Part shown: one piece after another, positions 51,778 to 61,377 of the stretch
How positions within the stretch are numbered: position 1 is the stretch's first letter
Layout of the letters: every line of letters begins with the position of its first letter
Source: Chryseobacterium sp. Tr-659
GTDB taxonomy: Bacteria > Bacteroidota > Bacteroidia > Flavobacteriales > Weeksellaceae
DNA length: 64,000 nt
Reading direction: 5' to 3'
Assembly: GCF_011752975.1 (NCBI RefSeq)
Contig: NZ_VWWP01000013.1
Span: forward strand, 1 to 64,000
Notes under the pieces: generated by a model
What the model saw: only the letters and a program-made list of their open reading frames with translations
Databases searched by the model: none
Told to the model about the DNA's origin: nothing
Program-made: the position numbers and the translations under genes

Positions 51778-53016
51778 TTAAGCGATATCGTTTATTTCTG
51801 CTATACTTTGTTTTTTGCCCATTCCTTCTTCATCATAGATCTGGATTCTTGAGCTTATATTTAAAATAATACCCAGCTGTAAATAGGTTACCAGCATTGA
51901 GGTTCCTCCGTAACTGATCAAAGGCAGAGGCTGTCCTGTTACCGGGATCAGATTCACAGCTACGGCGATATTCACCGAGAGTTGTATAAAGATCATCACT
52001 CCGAGACTGAGCACGAGCAACGATCCAAAGAATGCCGGCATTTTACTCGCAATCATTACAATCCTGATCATCATAATCAGATATAAACTGATCAGGAAAG
52101 CAGCTCCAATCACTCCATATTCTTCTACGATTACAGCGAAGATAAAGTCAGATGCGGATTGTGGAAGCATTTGTTTTAATGCGCTTTTTCCAGGCCCCAT
52201 TCCGGTAATTCCACCGTGTACGATGGCTGCTTTAGCCTGCATTACCTGATAATTCTTGGCTTTTACGCTTTCGTCATCTACATCTGCAGTTTTTGCTTTG
52301 CTTGAGGTAAACGTTTCAATACGGCTCATCCATGTGTGGACACGGTTTCCTCCGATCAGGCTGGTGTTCAGCGCTATTAACAGGAAGAATACAATAGCTA
52401 TGAATGAAGCGGAGATAAATCCTGCAATGTATTTCCAATGAAGCTGTCCTATTATGAGAACAATCACGGAAACCATTAAAATCATTAAGGCTGTGGAACC
52501 ATTATCTTTGGCAACCAGTACAAAGACAAGTAAGATAGGTCCGAAAATATACATGATATTCTCTATCGGGAGCCTTTCCCGGGTAATTTTTTTAGTTAAA
52601 TATCTACATAAATAGATGATTAACATTAAAAATGCAAAAGATGATGGCTGGAATGAAATTGGGGTTCCCGGGATTTTCAGCCATCTGGAAGCACTGGCTC
52701 CATCAATGGTTTGTCCGGTAAACATGGTCACTACCAATAATATAATCATCAGCCCGAGCAATATACTGCTGAGCTTTCCGATGTATTCATATTTTATAGT
52801 TCCTACCAGTCTCATAATTGCTAAACCTAAGACTACAAAGAACATATGCTTGATAACGTGACCCGTTGTAGTCCCGTTATTAACAATGTATTCCAGATTT
52901 GAACTTGCAGAATATACAGGGAAAATAGAGAAAATGGAGATCACAAGAATGACCATCCAAAGTACTTTATCGCCCTTTAGAAATTCAAATCTGCTTTCTG
53001 TATTCTGTTCGTCCAT
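51778..53016 (-). CDS. ftsW: Peptidoglycan polymerase FtsW (SEDS family)
   Basis: 412 residues, about ten transmembrane helices. SEDS marks: ASRWLKIPGTPISFQPSSFA, the large extracytoplasmic loop with GGITGMGPGKSALKQMLPQS, ASDFIFAVIVEEYGVIGAAF and VTGQPLPLISYGGTSMLVTY. Works with FtsI to polymerise septal peptidoglycan. 8 bp after murD and 1 bp before murG. Confidence 0.96.
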   Translation of the reverse strand: MDEQNTESRFEFLKGDKVLWMVILVISIFSIFPVYSASSNLEYIVNNGTTTGHVIKHMFFVVLGLAIMRLVGTIKYEYIGKLSSILLGLMIILLVVTMFTGQTIDGASASRWLKIPGTPISFQPSSFAFLMLIIYLCRYLTKKITRERLPIENIMYIFGPILLVFVLVAKDNGSTALMILMVSVIVLIIGQLHWKYIAGFISASFIAIVFFLLIALNTSLIGGNRVHTWMSRIETFTSSKAKTADVDDESVKAKNYQVMQAKAAIVHGGITGMGPGKSALKQMLPQSASDFIFAVIVEEYGVIGAAFLISLYLIMMIRIVMIASKMPAFFGSLLVLSLGVMIFIQLSVNIAVAVNLIPVTGQPLPLISYGGTSMLVTYLQLGIILNISSRIQIYDEEGMGKKQSIAEINDIA

Positions 53017-53024
53017 ATTTAATG

Positions 53025-54362
53025 CTATTGGCCGTTGTCTTTTAATACTTGCTCTTTAAACTGACGTCCTCTGTCTTCATAGCTTTTGAATAAATCAAAG
53101 CTTGCACAACATGGTGACAGAAGTACGGTGTCTCCTTTTTTAGCCAGTGATTTTGAAATTTTCACGGCTTCCTCCATACTTGAAGTATCATAAATAAATT
53201 CTTTTTTATCTTTAAAGAAATCTATGATCTTCTTGTTATCAACTCCAAGGCAGACAATTGCCTTTACTTTTCTTTTGACTAAATCTTCAATTTCAGTATA
53301 GTCATTTCCTTTATCTAAACCACCCACAATCCATACGGTTGGGGTTTTCATGCTTTCTAATGCGTAATAAGTTGCATTTACATTGGTTGCTTTGCTATCA
53401 TTAATGTATTTTACACTGTCAATTTCAGTAACAAATTCCAATCTATGCTCAACTGCCTGGAAGGTCATTAATGAATGTCTGATGCTTTCATTGTTGATTT
53501 TTAATATCTTACCGGCAATGGATGCTGCTAAACTGTTGGCAACATTGTGATTCCCCAATAGAGATAATTCCTCAACTTTCATTGCGAATTCATCTTTCAT
53601 TTTTACCACAATTTCATCATCATTGATAAATCCTCCTTCAGATAACTTCTCTTTTGTTGAGAAAGGAATCATTTTAGCTTTTATTTCAAGCTTTTCCAGA
53701 AGATTTTTGCTCATCTCATCATCTTTGTTGTAGATGAAGAAATTATCATTTTCCTGATTTTCAGTGATTCTGAATTTTGCCAGAGCATATTCCTCATAGT
53801 TGTAGTTGTACTGATCCAGGTGATCCTGAGACAGATTCAACAATAAAGAAATATAAGGTCTGAAATTCTGAATATCATCCAGCTGGAAAGAACTTACTTC
53901 CAGTACATAATATTCATGGTTTTCATCTGCAACCTGTTTTGCAAAACTATATCCTATGTTTCCTCCTAAACCTACATTCATCCCATCATTTTTCAGGATA
54001 TAGTATATCAGGGAAGTGGTTGTTGTTTTTCCGTTACTTCCGGTAATTGCGATGATTTTAGCATCTGTAAATTCAGAAGCAAATTCAATTTCAGAAGAAA
54101 GTCTGATTCCTTTCTCATGAATTTTATGAATGATTTCTGCCTTCTTAGGAATTCCCGGGCTTTTTACGATCCAGTCTGCATTTAAAATTCTTTCTTCATC
54201 GTGGTTTCCTTCTTCAAATTCAATTTCATTTTCGGTAAGAAACTGCTTATAGTTATCCTTAATGGCTCCTTTATCTGAAAGAAATACTTCCAGACCTTTC
54301 TTTTTAGCCAGATAAGCAGCACCGCATCCGCTTTCTCCACCTCCTAAAACAACTATTTTCAT
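53025..54362 (-). CDS. murD: UDP-N-acetylmuramoyl-L-alanine--D-glutamate ligase MurD
   Basis: 445 residues. N-terminal VVLGGGESGCGAAYLAKKKG, the ATP loop AITGSNGKTTTTSLIYYILK, EVSSFQLDDIQNFRPYISLL, LNLSQDHLDQY and the C-terminal SKATNVNATYYALESMKTPT with LLSPCCASFDLFKSYEDRGR. Adds D-Glu to UDP-MurNAc-L-Ala. 62 bp after mraY. Confidence 0.97.
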   Translation of the reverse strand: MKIVVLGGGESGCGAAYLAKKKGLEVFLSDKGAIKDNYKQFLTENEIEFEEGNHDEERILNADWIVKSPGIPKKAEIIHKIHEKGIRLSSEIEFASEFTDAKIIAITGSNGKTTTTSLIYYILKNDGMNVGLGGNIGYSFAKQVADENHEYYVLEVSSFQLDDIQNFRPYISLLLNLSQDHLDQYNYNYEEYALAKFRITENQENDNFFIYNKDDEMSKNLLEKLEIKAKMIPFSTKEKLSEGGFINDDEIVVKMKDEFAMKVEELSLLGNHNVANSLAASIAGKILKINNESIRHSLMTFQAVEHRLEFVTEIDSVKYINDSKATNVNATYYALESMKTPTVWIVGGLDKGNDYTEIEDLVKRKVKAIVCLGVDNKKIIDFFKDKKEFIYDTSSMEEAVKISKSLAKKGDTVLLSPCCASFDLFKSYEDRGRQFKEQVLKDNGQ

Positions 54363-54424
54363 ATTATAAAAGCTTTATGCTATAGGCTTTAAGCTTATTG
54401 CTTATTGCGTACAGCTTTTAATTT

Positions 54425-55666
54425 TTATCTCATTTTTAATGTGATCAGACATACAATAGCCAATATTACCCCGATAATGATCATTCTGTTCACGATTTTA
54501 CTTTCGTGGAATCCTTCTTTCTGATAATGATGGTGCAATGGTGACATTTTGAATAGTCTGTTGTTTTGGGCATATTCCAGCCCGTATTTTCTTTTTCTGT
54601 ATTTGAAAACAATTACCTGCAGCATTACAGATAGGTTTTCAATAAGGAAGATTCCGCATAATACAGGAATCAACAATTCTTTTCTTAAAATAATGGCTAA
54701 AACAGCAATTACTCCTCCCAGCATCAAACTTCCGGTATCTCCCATGAAGACCTGTGCAGGATAGGTATTGTACCAGAAAAATCCGATAACAGCTCCTACC
54801 ATTGCCACAGCAAAAATGGTGGTTTCTCCCATATTCGGAAGGAACATAATATTGAGATAGTCTGCAAAGATGATGTTCCCGGAAAGGTAGGCGAAAAGTG
54901 CCAAGGTGAGCAGTATAATGGCACTCGTCCCTGCTGCGAGACCATCTATTCCGTCTGTGATATTGGCCCCGTTTGAAACTGCCGTTACAATGAATATTAC
55001 AATAGGGATAAAGACAATCCATGCCCACTCATGGGCATCTTTATCATTCATCCAAAATAGCATTCCACTGTAATCGAATTCATTGTTCTTTGCAAAAGGA
55101 ACGGTAGAAACAGTAATTTTTTCCGTAGGCATAAAGTTCTGTTCTACATTATTTCTGTTCACCACTTTTGCATCTGCATATTTTCTTTTAACTGTAATAT
55201 CCGGATGGAAATACATTGTAATTCCGACAATTAACCCTAATCCAACCTGACCTACAATTTTGAATTTACCACTTAGGCCGTCTTTATTTTTTTTGATTTT
55301 CTTTAAGTAATCATCAAGGAAACCAATAGCCCCCATCCAGAACATGGAAACCAGAAGCAGAACAATATATACATTGGTAATCCTTGTAAACAGCAATACC
55401 GGAATGATGGTGGCCAGAATAATGATAAGTCCTCCCATGGTAGGGGTTCCTTCTTTCTGTTTTTGACCATCCAATCCAAGATCACGTACCAATTCGCCCA
55501 TTTGTTTTGTTCTCAGGTAATTGATGACTCTTTTCCCGTAGACAAGAGCAATAACCAGAGAGAATAACACGGCCATTCCGGCACGGAAGGAAATGTATTT
55601 CAGCATTCCTAATCCCGGAACGTGAATTCCATGGTTGGTTAGATATTCGTATAGATAGTATAGCAT
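54425..55666 (-). CDS. mraY: Phospho-MurNAc-pentapeptide transferase MraY
   Basis: 413 residues, about ten transmembrane helices. Catalytic and family motifs: GTPTMGGLIIILATIIPVLL, FLDDYLKKIKKNKDGLSGKF (Asp pair), NGANITDGIDGLAAGTSAII, VFMGDTGSLMLGGVIAVLAI, and the HHHYQKEGFHESKIV histidine segment. It carries a loop insert (about 165-215) longer than in E. coli, as in other Bacteroidota. Makes lipid I. Confidence 0.97.
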   Translation of the reverse strand: MLYYLYEYLTNHGIHVPGLGMLKYISFRAGMAVLFSLVIALVYGKRVINYLRTKQMGELVRDLGLDGQKQKEGTPTMGGLIIILATIIPVLLFTRITNVYIVLLLVSMFWMGAIGFLDDYLKKIKKNKDGLSGKFKIVGQVGLGLIVGITMYFHPDITVKRKYADAKVVNRNNVEQNFMPTEKITVSTVPFAKNNEFDYSGMLFWMNDKDAHEWAWIVFIPIVIFIVTAVSNGANITDGIDGLAAGTSAIILLTLALFAYLSGNIIFADYLNIMFLPNMGETTIFAVAMVGAVIGFFWYNTYPAQVFMGDTGSLMLGGVIAVLAIILRKELLIPVLCGIFLIENLSVMLQVIVFKYRKRKYGLEYAQNNRLFKMSPLHHHYQKEGFHESKIVNRMIIIGVILAIVCLITLKMR

Positions 55667-55693
55667 AGTTTCAATTGTTAATAAATGATCATT

Positions 55694-55736
55694 GATAATT
55701 GATGAATGATAAAATGGGTATTATTGATCAATTATC
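55694..55736. repeat. Short inverted repeat between murE and mraY
   Basis: GATAATTGAT (55694-55703) and ATCAATTATC (55727-55736) are perfect inverted arms around 23 nt. Similar AT-rich dyads occur in other dcw gaps. Confidence 0.5.
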
Positions 55737-55745
55737 GTTTATAAT

Positions 55746-57206
55746 TTACTTACTCATTAATTTCCAAAGTTCATTAATCACTTCTTTGTCATCAAAATGA
55801 TGTTTTACACCATTGATGTCCTGATAGTTTTCGTGGCCTTTTCCGGCAACCAAAACAATATCTTTAGGTTCTGCAAATTTTATGGCCATCTTAATGGCTT
55901 CTTTTCTATCCGGAATTGAAGTGTATTTGCTGAAGTTTTGTGGTTCAACGCCTGCTTCAATTTCTTTAATGATCTGTGTCGGATCTTCTGTTCTCGGGTT
56001 GTCTGAAGTGATGATTGCCAGTGTTGATTTTTTAGTGGCAATATTCCCCATTTCAGGTCTTTTGGAGTGATCTCTGTCTCCTCCGCAGCCGAAAACTGTG
56101 ATTAATCTTTCGTTTTTGGTTCTGATATCGTTAATGCTGTCCAGAATATTTTCCAAAGCATCCGGGGTGTGTGCATAGTCTACGATAAAGAAAATTCCAC
56201 CATCTGATTTGAAGGTTTCAAATCTCCCGGAAACTCTTTTTAATTTGCTGATTGCCTGAAGAATTTCATTCTGCTCAAAACCTAGTTCAGCAGCAATTCC
56301 GAAAACAAGCAGTAAATTGTATACATTGAATTTTCCGGTCAATGTCGTCCAGAATTCTTTTCCGTTGAAGTTCAACAGCATTCCGTTGAAGTCCACTTCT
56401 AAAAGTTTTCCGTGATAGTCTGCCATGGTTTTCAAAGCATAAGACTTCTTTTTAGCCTTTGTATTTTGAAGCATCACATTACCGTTCTTATCATCAACAT
56501 TGGTGATAGCAATGGCCGTATCTTCTAATTGGTCAAAGAATCTTTTTTTAGTTTTTAGATATTCTTCGAATGTTTTATGATAGTCTAAATGATCATGGGT
56601 AAGGTTGGTGAAACCTGCTACTTTGAAGTGTAATCCTTCAATTCTGTTCTGAGCAATTCCGTGTGAACTTACTTCCATGAAAGCATATTCACAACCCTTT
56701 TCAACGGCTTCGGCTAAGATTCTGTTGATGGTAATAACGTCCGGAGTTGTATGTGTCGCCGGAATGATCTGTTCACCAATTCTGATTTCAACAGTGGAAA
56801 GCAGAGCTGCATCATATCCCAGATTTTTGAATACGTCAAAAAGAAGGGTAGAAACAGATGTTTTTCCGTTAGTTCCCGTAACACCAATCAGTTTTAATTT
56901 GTGAGACGGGTTTCCGTAGAAGTTGGAAGCAAGATGACCTAAAGCTTTGGATGAATCTTTTACCTGAATGTAAGTAATGTTTTCTGCTAATGTTTCAGGA
57001 AGCTCCTCACAAACAATTACGGTTGCTCCTTTCTCAATAGCAGAAGCGATGAATGAATGACCATCCACTACTGTTCCTCTCATGGCAATGTAAAGAGAGT
57101 TTTCTGTAATCTTTCTGCTGTCGATCACCAATTCTGCAATGTCACGGTTATTATCACCGTGGATCTCTACTACTGGGATTCTGTTTACTAATTCTGTTAT
57201 TATCAT
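55746..57206 (-). CDS. murE: UDP-MurNAc-L-Ala-D-Glu--2,6-diaminopimelate ligase MurE
   Basis: 486 residues from the ATG at 57206 (MIITELVNRIPVVEIHG); a TTG 9 bp upstream is rejected. ATP loop IGVTGTNGKTSVSTLLFDVF, HTTPDVITINRILAEAVEKG, EVSSHGIAQNRIEGL and the DNPR motif in ITSDNPRTEDPTQI, which marks meso-diaminopimelate specificity, so the cell wall is of the mDAP type. 58 bp downstream of ftsI. Confidence 0.96.
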   Translation of the reverse strand: MIITELVNRIPVVEIHGDNNRDIAELVIDSRKITENSLYIAMRGTVVDGHSFIASAIEKGATVIVCEELPETLAENITYIQVKDSSKALGHLASNFYGNPSHKLKLIGVTGTNGKTSVSTLLFDVFKNLGYDAALLSTVEIRIGEQIIPATHTTPDVITINRILAEAVEKGCEYAFMEVSSHGIAQNRIEGLHFKVAGFTNLTHDHLDYHKTFEEYLKTKKRFFDQLEDTAIAITNVDDKNGNVMLQNTKAKKKSYALKTMADYHGKLLEVDFNGMLLNFNGKEFWTTLTGKFNVYNLLLVFGIAAELGFEQNEILQAISKLKRVSGRFETFKSDGGIFFIVDYAHTPDALENILDSINDIRTKNERLITVFGCGGDRDHSKRPEMGNIATKKSTLAIITSDNPRTEDPTQIIKEIEAGVEPQNFSKYTSIPDRKEAIKMAIKFAEPKDIVLVAGKGHENYQDINGVKHHFDDKEVINELWKLMSK

Positions 57207-57264
57207 TTTTATCAATAGAACTGTGTTCTATTTTGTTTTAAATCGTCTTTAAAGACTCTGTTTT

Positions 57265-59256
57265 CTAATTTTGCAGAGATAAATAAATTCTCTGATTCTT
57301 ACTGATCGTTGTGCCTTCTAATGGGAATTGTTCTTTAATTCTTCCTACTCCTTTATAGTCTACACGGTATCCTAAATTTTCCAATTGCGGGATTACATTT
57401 TTTCCAATTAATCCTACCACATTGGGCATTTGTTTATCATTGACAGCTACTTTTACATTAGGTTCCACCATTTTGTTCAGGTTTACCTTTTTGTCCACAA
57501 GCATTTCTTTTTCAATGTTCTGTGGAGTTTTCAGGAATGTTTTTCCTGCAATTTCCTTAAATACCGGTGCGGCAACTGTTCCTCCGTAAAACCCTTTTGA
57601 AGGGCTTGGCTCACTTACCATCACATAACACGTATATTTCGGGCTATCCGCCGGATAGAAGCCTGCAAATGATGCTCGGTACTTCATTGGACCAGGCAGC
57701 CAGTATTCAAATCTTGCGGTTCCTGTTTTTCCTGCCATTTTAAGGTTCGGGGTGAAGATGCTTCGTCCTGTTCCTTTTTCTACCGCTTTGGTTAAGGCGC
57801 TGGTCATCATCTTAATAGCCTTTTCAGAAGCCATTTTGCTCACCATCACTTCGGGCTTTGCCTGATACATCACTTTACCATCTTTCATGATTTTATCGAT
57901 GAATAAAGGTTTAAGCATCTTACCTCCATTAGCTACTCCGTTATAGAATGTTGTTAACTGAAGAAGGTTAATATTGGAAGAGTATCCATAAGAAATAGAA
58001 GCCAGAGTTGCTGCGTTCCATCTTTTATTTTCAGGAGTTACGATCTTCGGCTTTGTAATTCCGGGAAGTTCGATGTCCATTTTGTCAAATAATTTCCAAC
58101 GTTTCAAATGATCAAGGAAGATCTGTGGCTTTTCAGCATAATATTTTGTGATAAGCTTTGAAGTTCCTACGTTACTGGACTTGGCCAAAACATCACTGAT
58201 GTCATAAGTTCCTCCACCGTGACCATCCGAAATTCTTTGTTTTGCATATACCCAGACTCCGTTTCCAACATTTACAGTTGTATTTTCATCAATGAATCCG
58301 TCATCCATTGCTGCTAAAAGCGAAATGGTCTTAAATGTGGAGCCCGGCTCAATATTATCTTTCAGTGCGTAGTTGTAAGAATCTTCATATTCTCCTGATT
58401 CTGTTCGTCTTAAGTTGACCAACGCACGCACTTTTCCGGTTTCAACCTCCATTACGATTACTGTGCCATGCTTTGCTTCAAAATTGATAAGCTGCTTCTC
58501 CAGTGCGGAGTGTGCAATGTCCTGAATTCTAAGATCTAAGGTCGTATAAACATCTTCTCCGTCTACCGGTTCCTTAACTTTCCAGAAGTCAATTGGTTTC
58601 CATTGAGAAGAGTTGATTCTTTGTTCTAATCTTTTTCCGTCTGTACCGGTGAGATATTTTGAAAAAGCTCCTTCAAGTCCAGATCTTAATTCTCCGTTAT
58701 CCATCCCGATGGTTCCTGCTCCGATTTCTGAAGTAGCCAGTTCTCTCTTATAATTTCTGTCTACAATGAAACCTCCTTTATTCTTACCTCTTTTGAAGAT
58801 CGGGAACTTTCTGATTCTGTCGTATTGGTCAAAATCAAGTCCTTTTACCAAAGTATAGTATTGGTTTTTCTTTTTCTTCTGTTCGTCGAACTTCTGTCTG
58901 AACTCTCCTCTGGATTTTCCGAACATTTTGCTCAAAGAATCCGTTAATGCGCCAATGTTATTGCTGTAGACCGTATCTTTCATTGTTTTGAAGTCAAGAT
59001 AGATGTCATAACGCATTACTGTAGTTGCGAGAATAGAACCGTCAGAAGCGAATAAATTACCGCGGGCAGCTTTTAAAGTGGCTTCACGGTAGTTTTTATT
59101 AATGTAATCATCTTTAATTTCCTGAACATTGGTATTCTGAAGGATAACGATCCTTGCCAAGAACATTACAAACACGCACAAAGCTACCACTGCAAAGAGG
59201 TAGCCCCATCGTAACGTTTTTTTACGTTTATTGTCGTATTCATTTTGCTTTTGCAT
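57265..59256 (-). CDS. ftsI: Septal peptidoglycan transpeptidase FtsI (PBP3) with C-terminal PASTA domain
   Basis: 663 residues. One N-terminal transmembrane helix (about 15-38, LRWGYLFAVVALCVFVMFLA), a pedestal domain (about 50-240), and the transpeptidase with the SxxK nucleophile in EPGSTFKTISLLAAMDDG, the SxN motif in AKSSNVGTSKL and KTG in LKMAGKTGTARFEYW. The C-terminus (about 605-663; MPNVVGLIGKNVIPQLENLG) is one PASTA-like domain, common in Bacteroidota but absent from E. coli FtsI. Overlaps the 3' end of ftsL by 17 bp. Confidence 0.95.
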   Translation of the reverse strand: MQKQNEYDNKRKKTLRWGYLFAVVALCVFVMFLARIVILQNTNVQEIKDDYINKNYREATLKAARGNLFASDGSILATTVMRYDIYLDFKTMKDTVYSNNIGALTDSLSKMFGKSRGEFRQKFDEQKKKKNQYYTLVKGLDFDQYDRIRKFPIFKRGKNKGGFIVDRNYKRELATSEIGAGTIGMDNGELRSGLEGAFSKYLTGTDGKRLEQRINSSQWKPIDFWKVKEPVDGEDVYTTLDLRIQDIAHSALEKQLINFEAKHGTVIVMEVETGKVRALVNLRRTESGEYEDSYNYALKDNIEPGSTFKTISLLAAMDDGFIDENTTVNVGNGVWVYAKQRISDGHGGGTYDISDVLAKSSNVGTSKLITKYYAEKPQIFLDHLKRWKLFDKMDIELPGITKPKIVTPENKRWNAATLASISYGYSSNINLLQLTTFYNGVANGGKMLKPLFIDKIMKDGKVMYQAKPEVMVSKMASEKAIKMMTSALTKAVEKGTGRSIFTPNLKMAGKTGTARFEYWLPGPMKYRASFAGFYPADSPKYTCYVMVSEPSPSKGFYGGTVAAPVFKEIAGKTFLKTPQNIEKEMLVDKKVNLNKMVEPNVKVAVNDKQMPNVVGLIGKNVIPQLENLGYRVDYKGVGRIKEQFPLEGTTISKNQRIYLSLQN

Positions 59257-59605
59257 CTGTACTGTCCAGTTTTATTAGCAATTTATGAGGGTGGTTTTCC
59301 AGGGTCATTAATGAATCCCGGGCAACCTCTTTCCCCAGCTCTGATTCCATTTTTACTTTGATCAGCTTACTCTGGGCGTAAGCGTTTCTAGATTTATATT
59401 CTTCTGTTTCTTCCTTTAAGGCGTTTACAATTTTAATTTTTTTATTGACGAGATGGTTGGTATAAATCATGGCCATCATGAGCACAAACAACAAGAGGAA
59501 ATACTTGTAATGTATTTTGATCTCATCACGATTCAGAAAGTTTCCTTTTATAATGTCTATAAAAGTGAGTCTTTTCTGGGGGCGATTTGTTGTTCTTTTT
59601 GCCAC
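59240..59605 (-). CDS. ftsL: FtsL-like small divisome membrane protein
   Basis: 121 residues from a GTG start. Basic cytosolic N-terminus (AKRTTNRPQKRLTFIDIIKG), one transmembrane helix (about 35-52, YFLLLFVLMMAMIYTNHLV), then a short periplasmic coiled coil (KIVNALKEETEEYKSRNAYA). Sequence is poorly conserved in this family; the call rests on size, topology and its place between rsmH and ftsI, overlapping ftsI by 17 bp. Confidence 0.85.
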   Translation of the reverse strand: MAKRTTNRPQKRLTFIDIIKGNFLNRDEIKIHYKYFLLLFVLMMAMIYTNHLVNKKIKIVNALKEETEEYKSRNAYAQSKLIKVKMESELGKEVARDSLMTLENHPHKLLIKLDSTDAKAK

Positions 59606-59706
59606 TTTAGTTAAGCCAATTCAATTTGTTTCGCAGTGAATTCACTTCGTTGTCAATTGTTAATCTTGTTTTTAAAATTCACTATTGACAATTCACTTAT
59701 TCACAT

Positions 59707-60600
59707 TTATACTTTTATTCCTGTTCTCATTTTGGCACTTCTTGCTCTTGAGTTTTCTTCGATTTCCTGATCATCCGGAATAATCGCTTTACTCTTTATC
59801 AATTCAAATGCCTTTTTATAATTTCCGTAGATATCTCTTTCCGGTTCTCCTTCAAACATTCCGTTTTTCAGGAATCTTTTTACAAGACGGTCTTCTAAAG
59901 AATGGTAAGAGATAACAACTAATCTTCCTTCCGGTTTCAACACATTGTAAGCCTGAACAAGCATTTCTTTCAATACTTCCAGCTCCTGGTTCACTTCAAT
60001 TCTTATTGCCTGAAAAAGCTGGGCATAGAATTTATTTACTTTATGAGGAGGAATATAGCTGAAAAGCTTCTTCAGGTCCTCAGTGGTTTCTATGCTTTTG
60101 GTTTTTCTGTGGTGAACTATTTCCCTCGCCAGCTTTCTCGCTTCTCTTAATTCTCCATAATGGTAGAAAAGGTCTGCAAGTTCTTCTTCTTCATATTCAT
60201 TGATCACTCTTTTGGCATCAAGATTCTGCATCACATTCATTCTCATATCCAAAGGTGCATTGCTTCGGGTAGAAAATCCTCTGTCTGCCTCATCAAACTG
60301 ATGAGATGAAACTCCCAGGTCTGCCAAAACACCATCAACCTGTGAAACTCCGTACATCAGCAAAGAGTTTTCCAGAAATCTGAAATTCTGATTCACTAAT
60401 GTAAATCGTGGATCATCAATTGTATTTTTAAGGGCATCCAGGTCCTGATCAAAACTGAACAATCTCCCTTTATCGGAAAGTCTGCTCAGGATTTCTCTTG
60501 AGTGGCCTCCTCCTCCAAAGGTGCAGTCCACATATATTCCGTCAGGATTCGTCACCAAATCATCAACACTCTGCTTCAACAAAACGGGGTTATGATACAT
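59707..60600 (-). CDS. rsmH: 16S rRNA (cytosine(1402)-N(4))-methyltransferase RsmH
   Basis: 297 residues. SAM loop VDCTFGGGGHSREILSRLSD, GVLADLGVSSHQFDEADRGF, STRSNAPLDMRM, QAIRIEVNQELEVLKEML and VISYHSLEDRLVKRFLKNG are family signatures (formerly MraW). N4-methylates C1402 of 16S rRNA. Second gene of the dcw cluster, 46 bp after mraZ. Confidence 0.97.
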   Translation of the reverse strand: MYHNPVLLKQSVDDLVTNPDGIYVDCTFGGGGHSREILSRLSDKGRLFSFDQDLDALKNTIDDPRFTLVNQNFRFLENSLLMYGVSQVDGVLADLGVSSHQFDEADRGFSTRSNAPLDMRMNVMQNLDAKRVINEYEEEELADLFYHYGELREARKLAREIVHHRKTKSIETTEDLKKLFSYIPPHKVNKFYAQLFQAIRIEVNQELEVLKEMLVQAYNVLKPEGRLVVISYHSLEDRLVKRFLKNGMFEGEPERDIYGNYKKAFELIKSKAIIPDDQEIEENSRARSAKMRTGIKV

Positions 60601-60646
60601 GCTTAATTGTGTTTTTTATTTAATATAATCCTAAATAACCTTACAG

Positions 60647-61105
60647 TTATTCTTCATCGAAAGAGCCCATTACATCTTCGGCAAGGCTTGCAAAATCAGT
60701 CTCGTTGGTAGCAATTACCTTTTCATAGGCATCTTTATCCCAAATCTCGAAAAGTTCCCCTGCGCTGGTAATCACAATATCTTTTTGAAGATTTGCGAAA
60801 ACCGTCAGGTCTTTGGAGATCTGTAACCTTCCGGCATTGTCCAATTCTACTGTTTTTACTCCTGCCGTAAACATTCGTATGAAATCAGCATTCTTTTTTA
60901 TGAACCTGTTCAGTTTATTAATTTTGCCCATCAGCTTGTCCCATGCATTCATAGGATAGACTTCCAGGCAAGGTTGGAACACAGATCTTTTGACTACAAA
61001 CACCTTATCGTCGAAGTTTTCCATCTGCTTGATCAGAGATGAAGGAACTTTTAAGCGGCCTTTGTCGTCAATTTTACACTCATATGTCCCAATGAAATTT
61101 TTCAT
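60647..61105 (-). CDS. mraZ: Transcriptional regulator MraZ
   Basis: 152 residues from the ATG at 61105 (MKNFIGTYECKIDDKGRLKV); a GTG at 61144 would add 13 residues but lies inside the MraZ operator and upstream of the -7 element, so it is rejected. Two AbrB-like swapped-hairpin domains: DDKGRLKVPSSLIKQ and ELDNAGRLQISKDLTVFANL. MraZ binds repeats of the TGGG type upstream of its own gene and controls the dcw cluster. The head position and the operator at 61140-61154 fit this exactly. Confidence 0.95.
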   Translation of the reverse strand: MKNFIGTYECKIDDKGRLKVPSSLIKQMENFDDKVFVVKRSVFQPCLEVYPMNAWDKLMGKINKLNRFIKKNADFIRMFTAGVKTVELDNAGRLQISKDLTVFANLQKDIVITSAGELFEIWDKDAYEKVIATNETDFASLAEDVMGSFDEE

Positions 61106-61111
61106 TTGGGA

Positions 61112-61119
61112 CAAATTTA
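61112..61119 (-). promoter_or_regulatory. -7 promoter element of the dcw cluster
   Basis: Minus-strand TAAATTTG, an exact TAnnTTTG match, 6 bp upstream of the mraZ ATG, so the transcript would have a very short leader or none. Confidence 0.6.
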
Positions 61120-61139
61120 TATAATAATTTCCAAAATTT

Positions 61140-61154
61140 CCCACTTTTTCCCAC
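61140..61154 (-). promoter_or_regulatory. MraZ operator (two GTGGG repeats)
   Basis: Minus-strand GTGGG at 61150-61154 and 61140-61144, a 10-bp period, as in MraZ boxes of other bacteria. A degenerate third copy (TTGGA at 61130-61134) falls in register. Confidence 0.78.
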
Positions 61155-61348
61155 TTTTTGACTCAATGTTAATAAGTTTTATTAAAGATTGAATCTCAAT
61201 AATGTAAAATACTGATATGTAAGCAGTTGTTAAAAGTGCTATTTGTGCCATAATAAAGCGGTTTTGAAAAAAAAAGTTAAAAAGCGGAATATTATATTAT
61301 TTTTATCTTAAATTAGGATAATCAAAATTTTTTTGAGGTTTAATTTGT

Positions 61349-61356
61349 ATTTTTGC
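61349..61356 (+). promoter_or_regulatory. -7 promoter element of the hydrolase gene
   Basis: TATTTTTG (exact TAnnTTTG), 21 bp upstream of the ATG at 61378; it supports this start over an upstream in-frame codon at 61333. Confidence 0.55.
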
Positions 61357-61377
61357 AGGGCTTTATTAAGGCGTTTT

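Noticed and set aside
54639..55028. 129-codon frame inside mraY
   Set aside because: Same strand but a different frame, Cys/His/Arg-rich translation typical of an off-frame reading.
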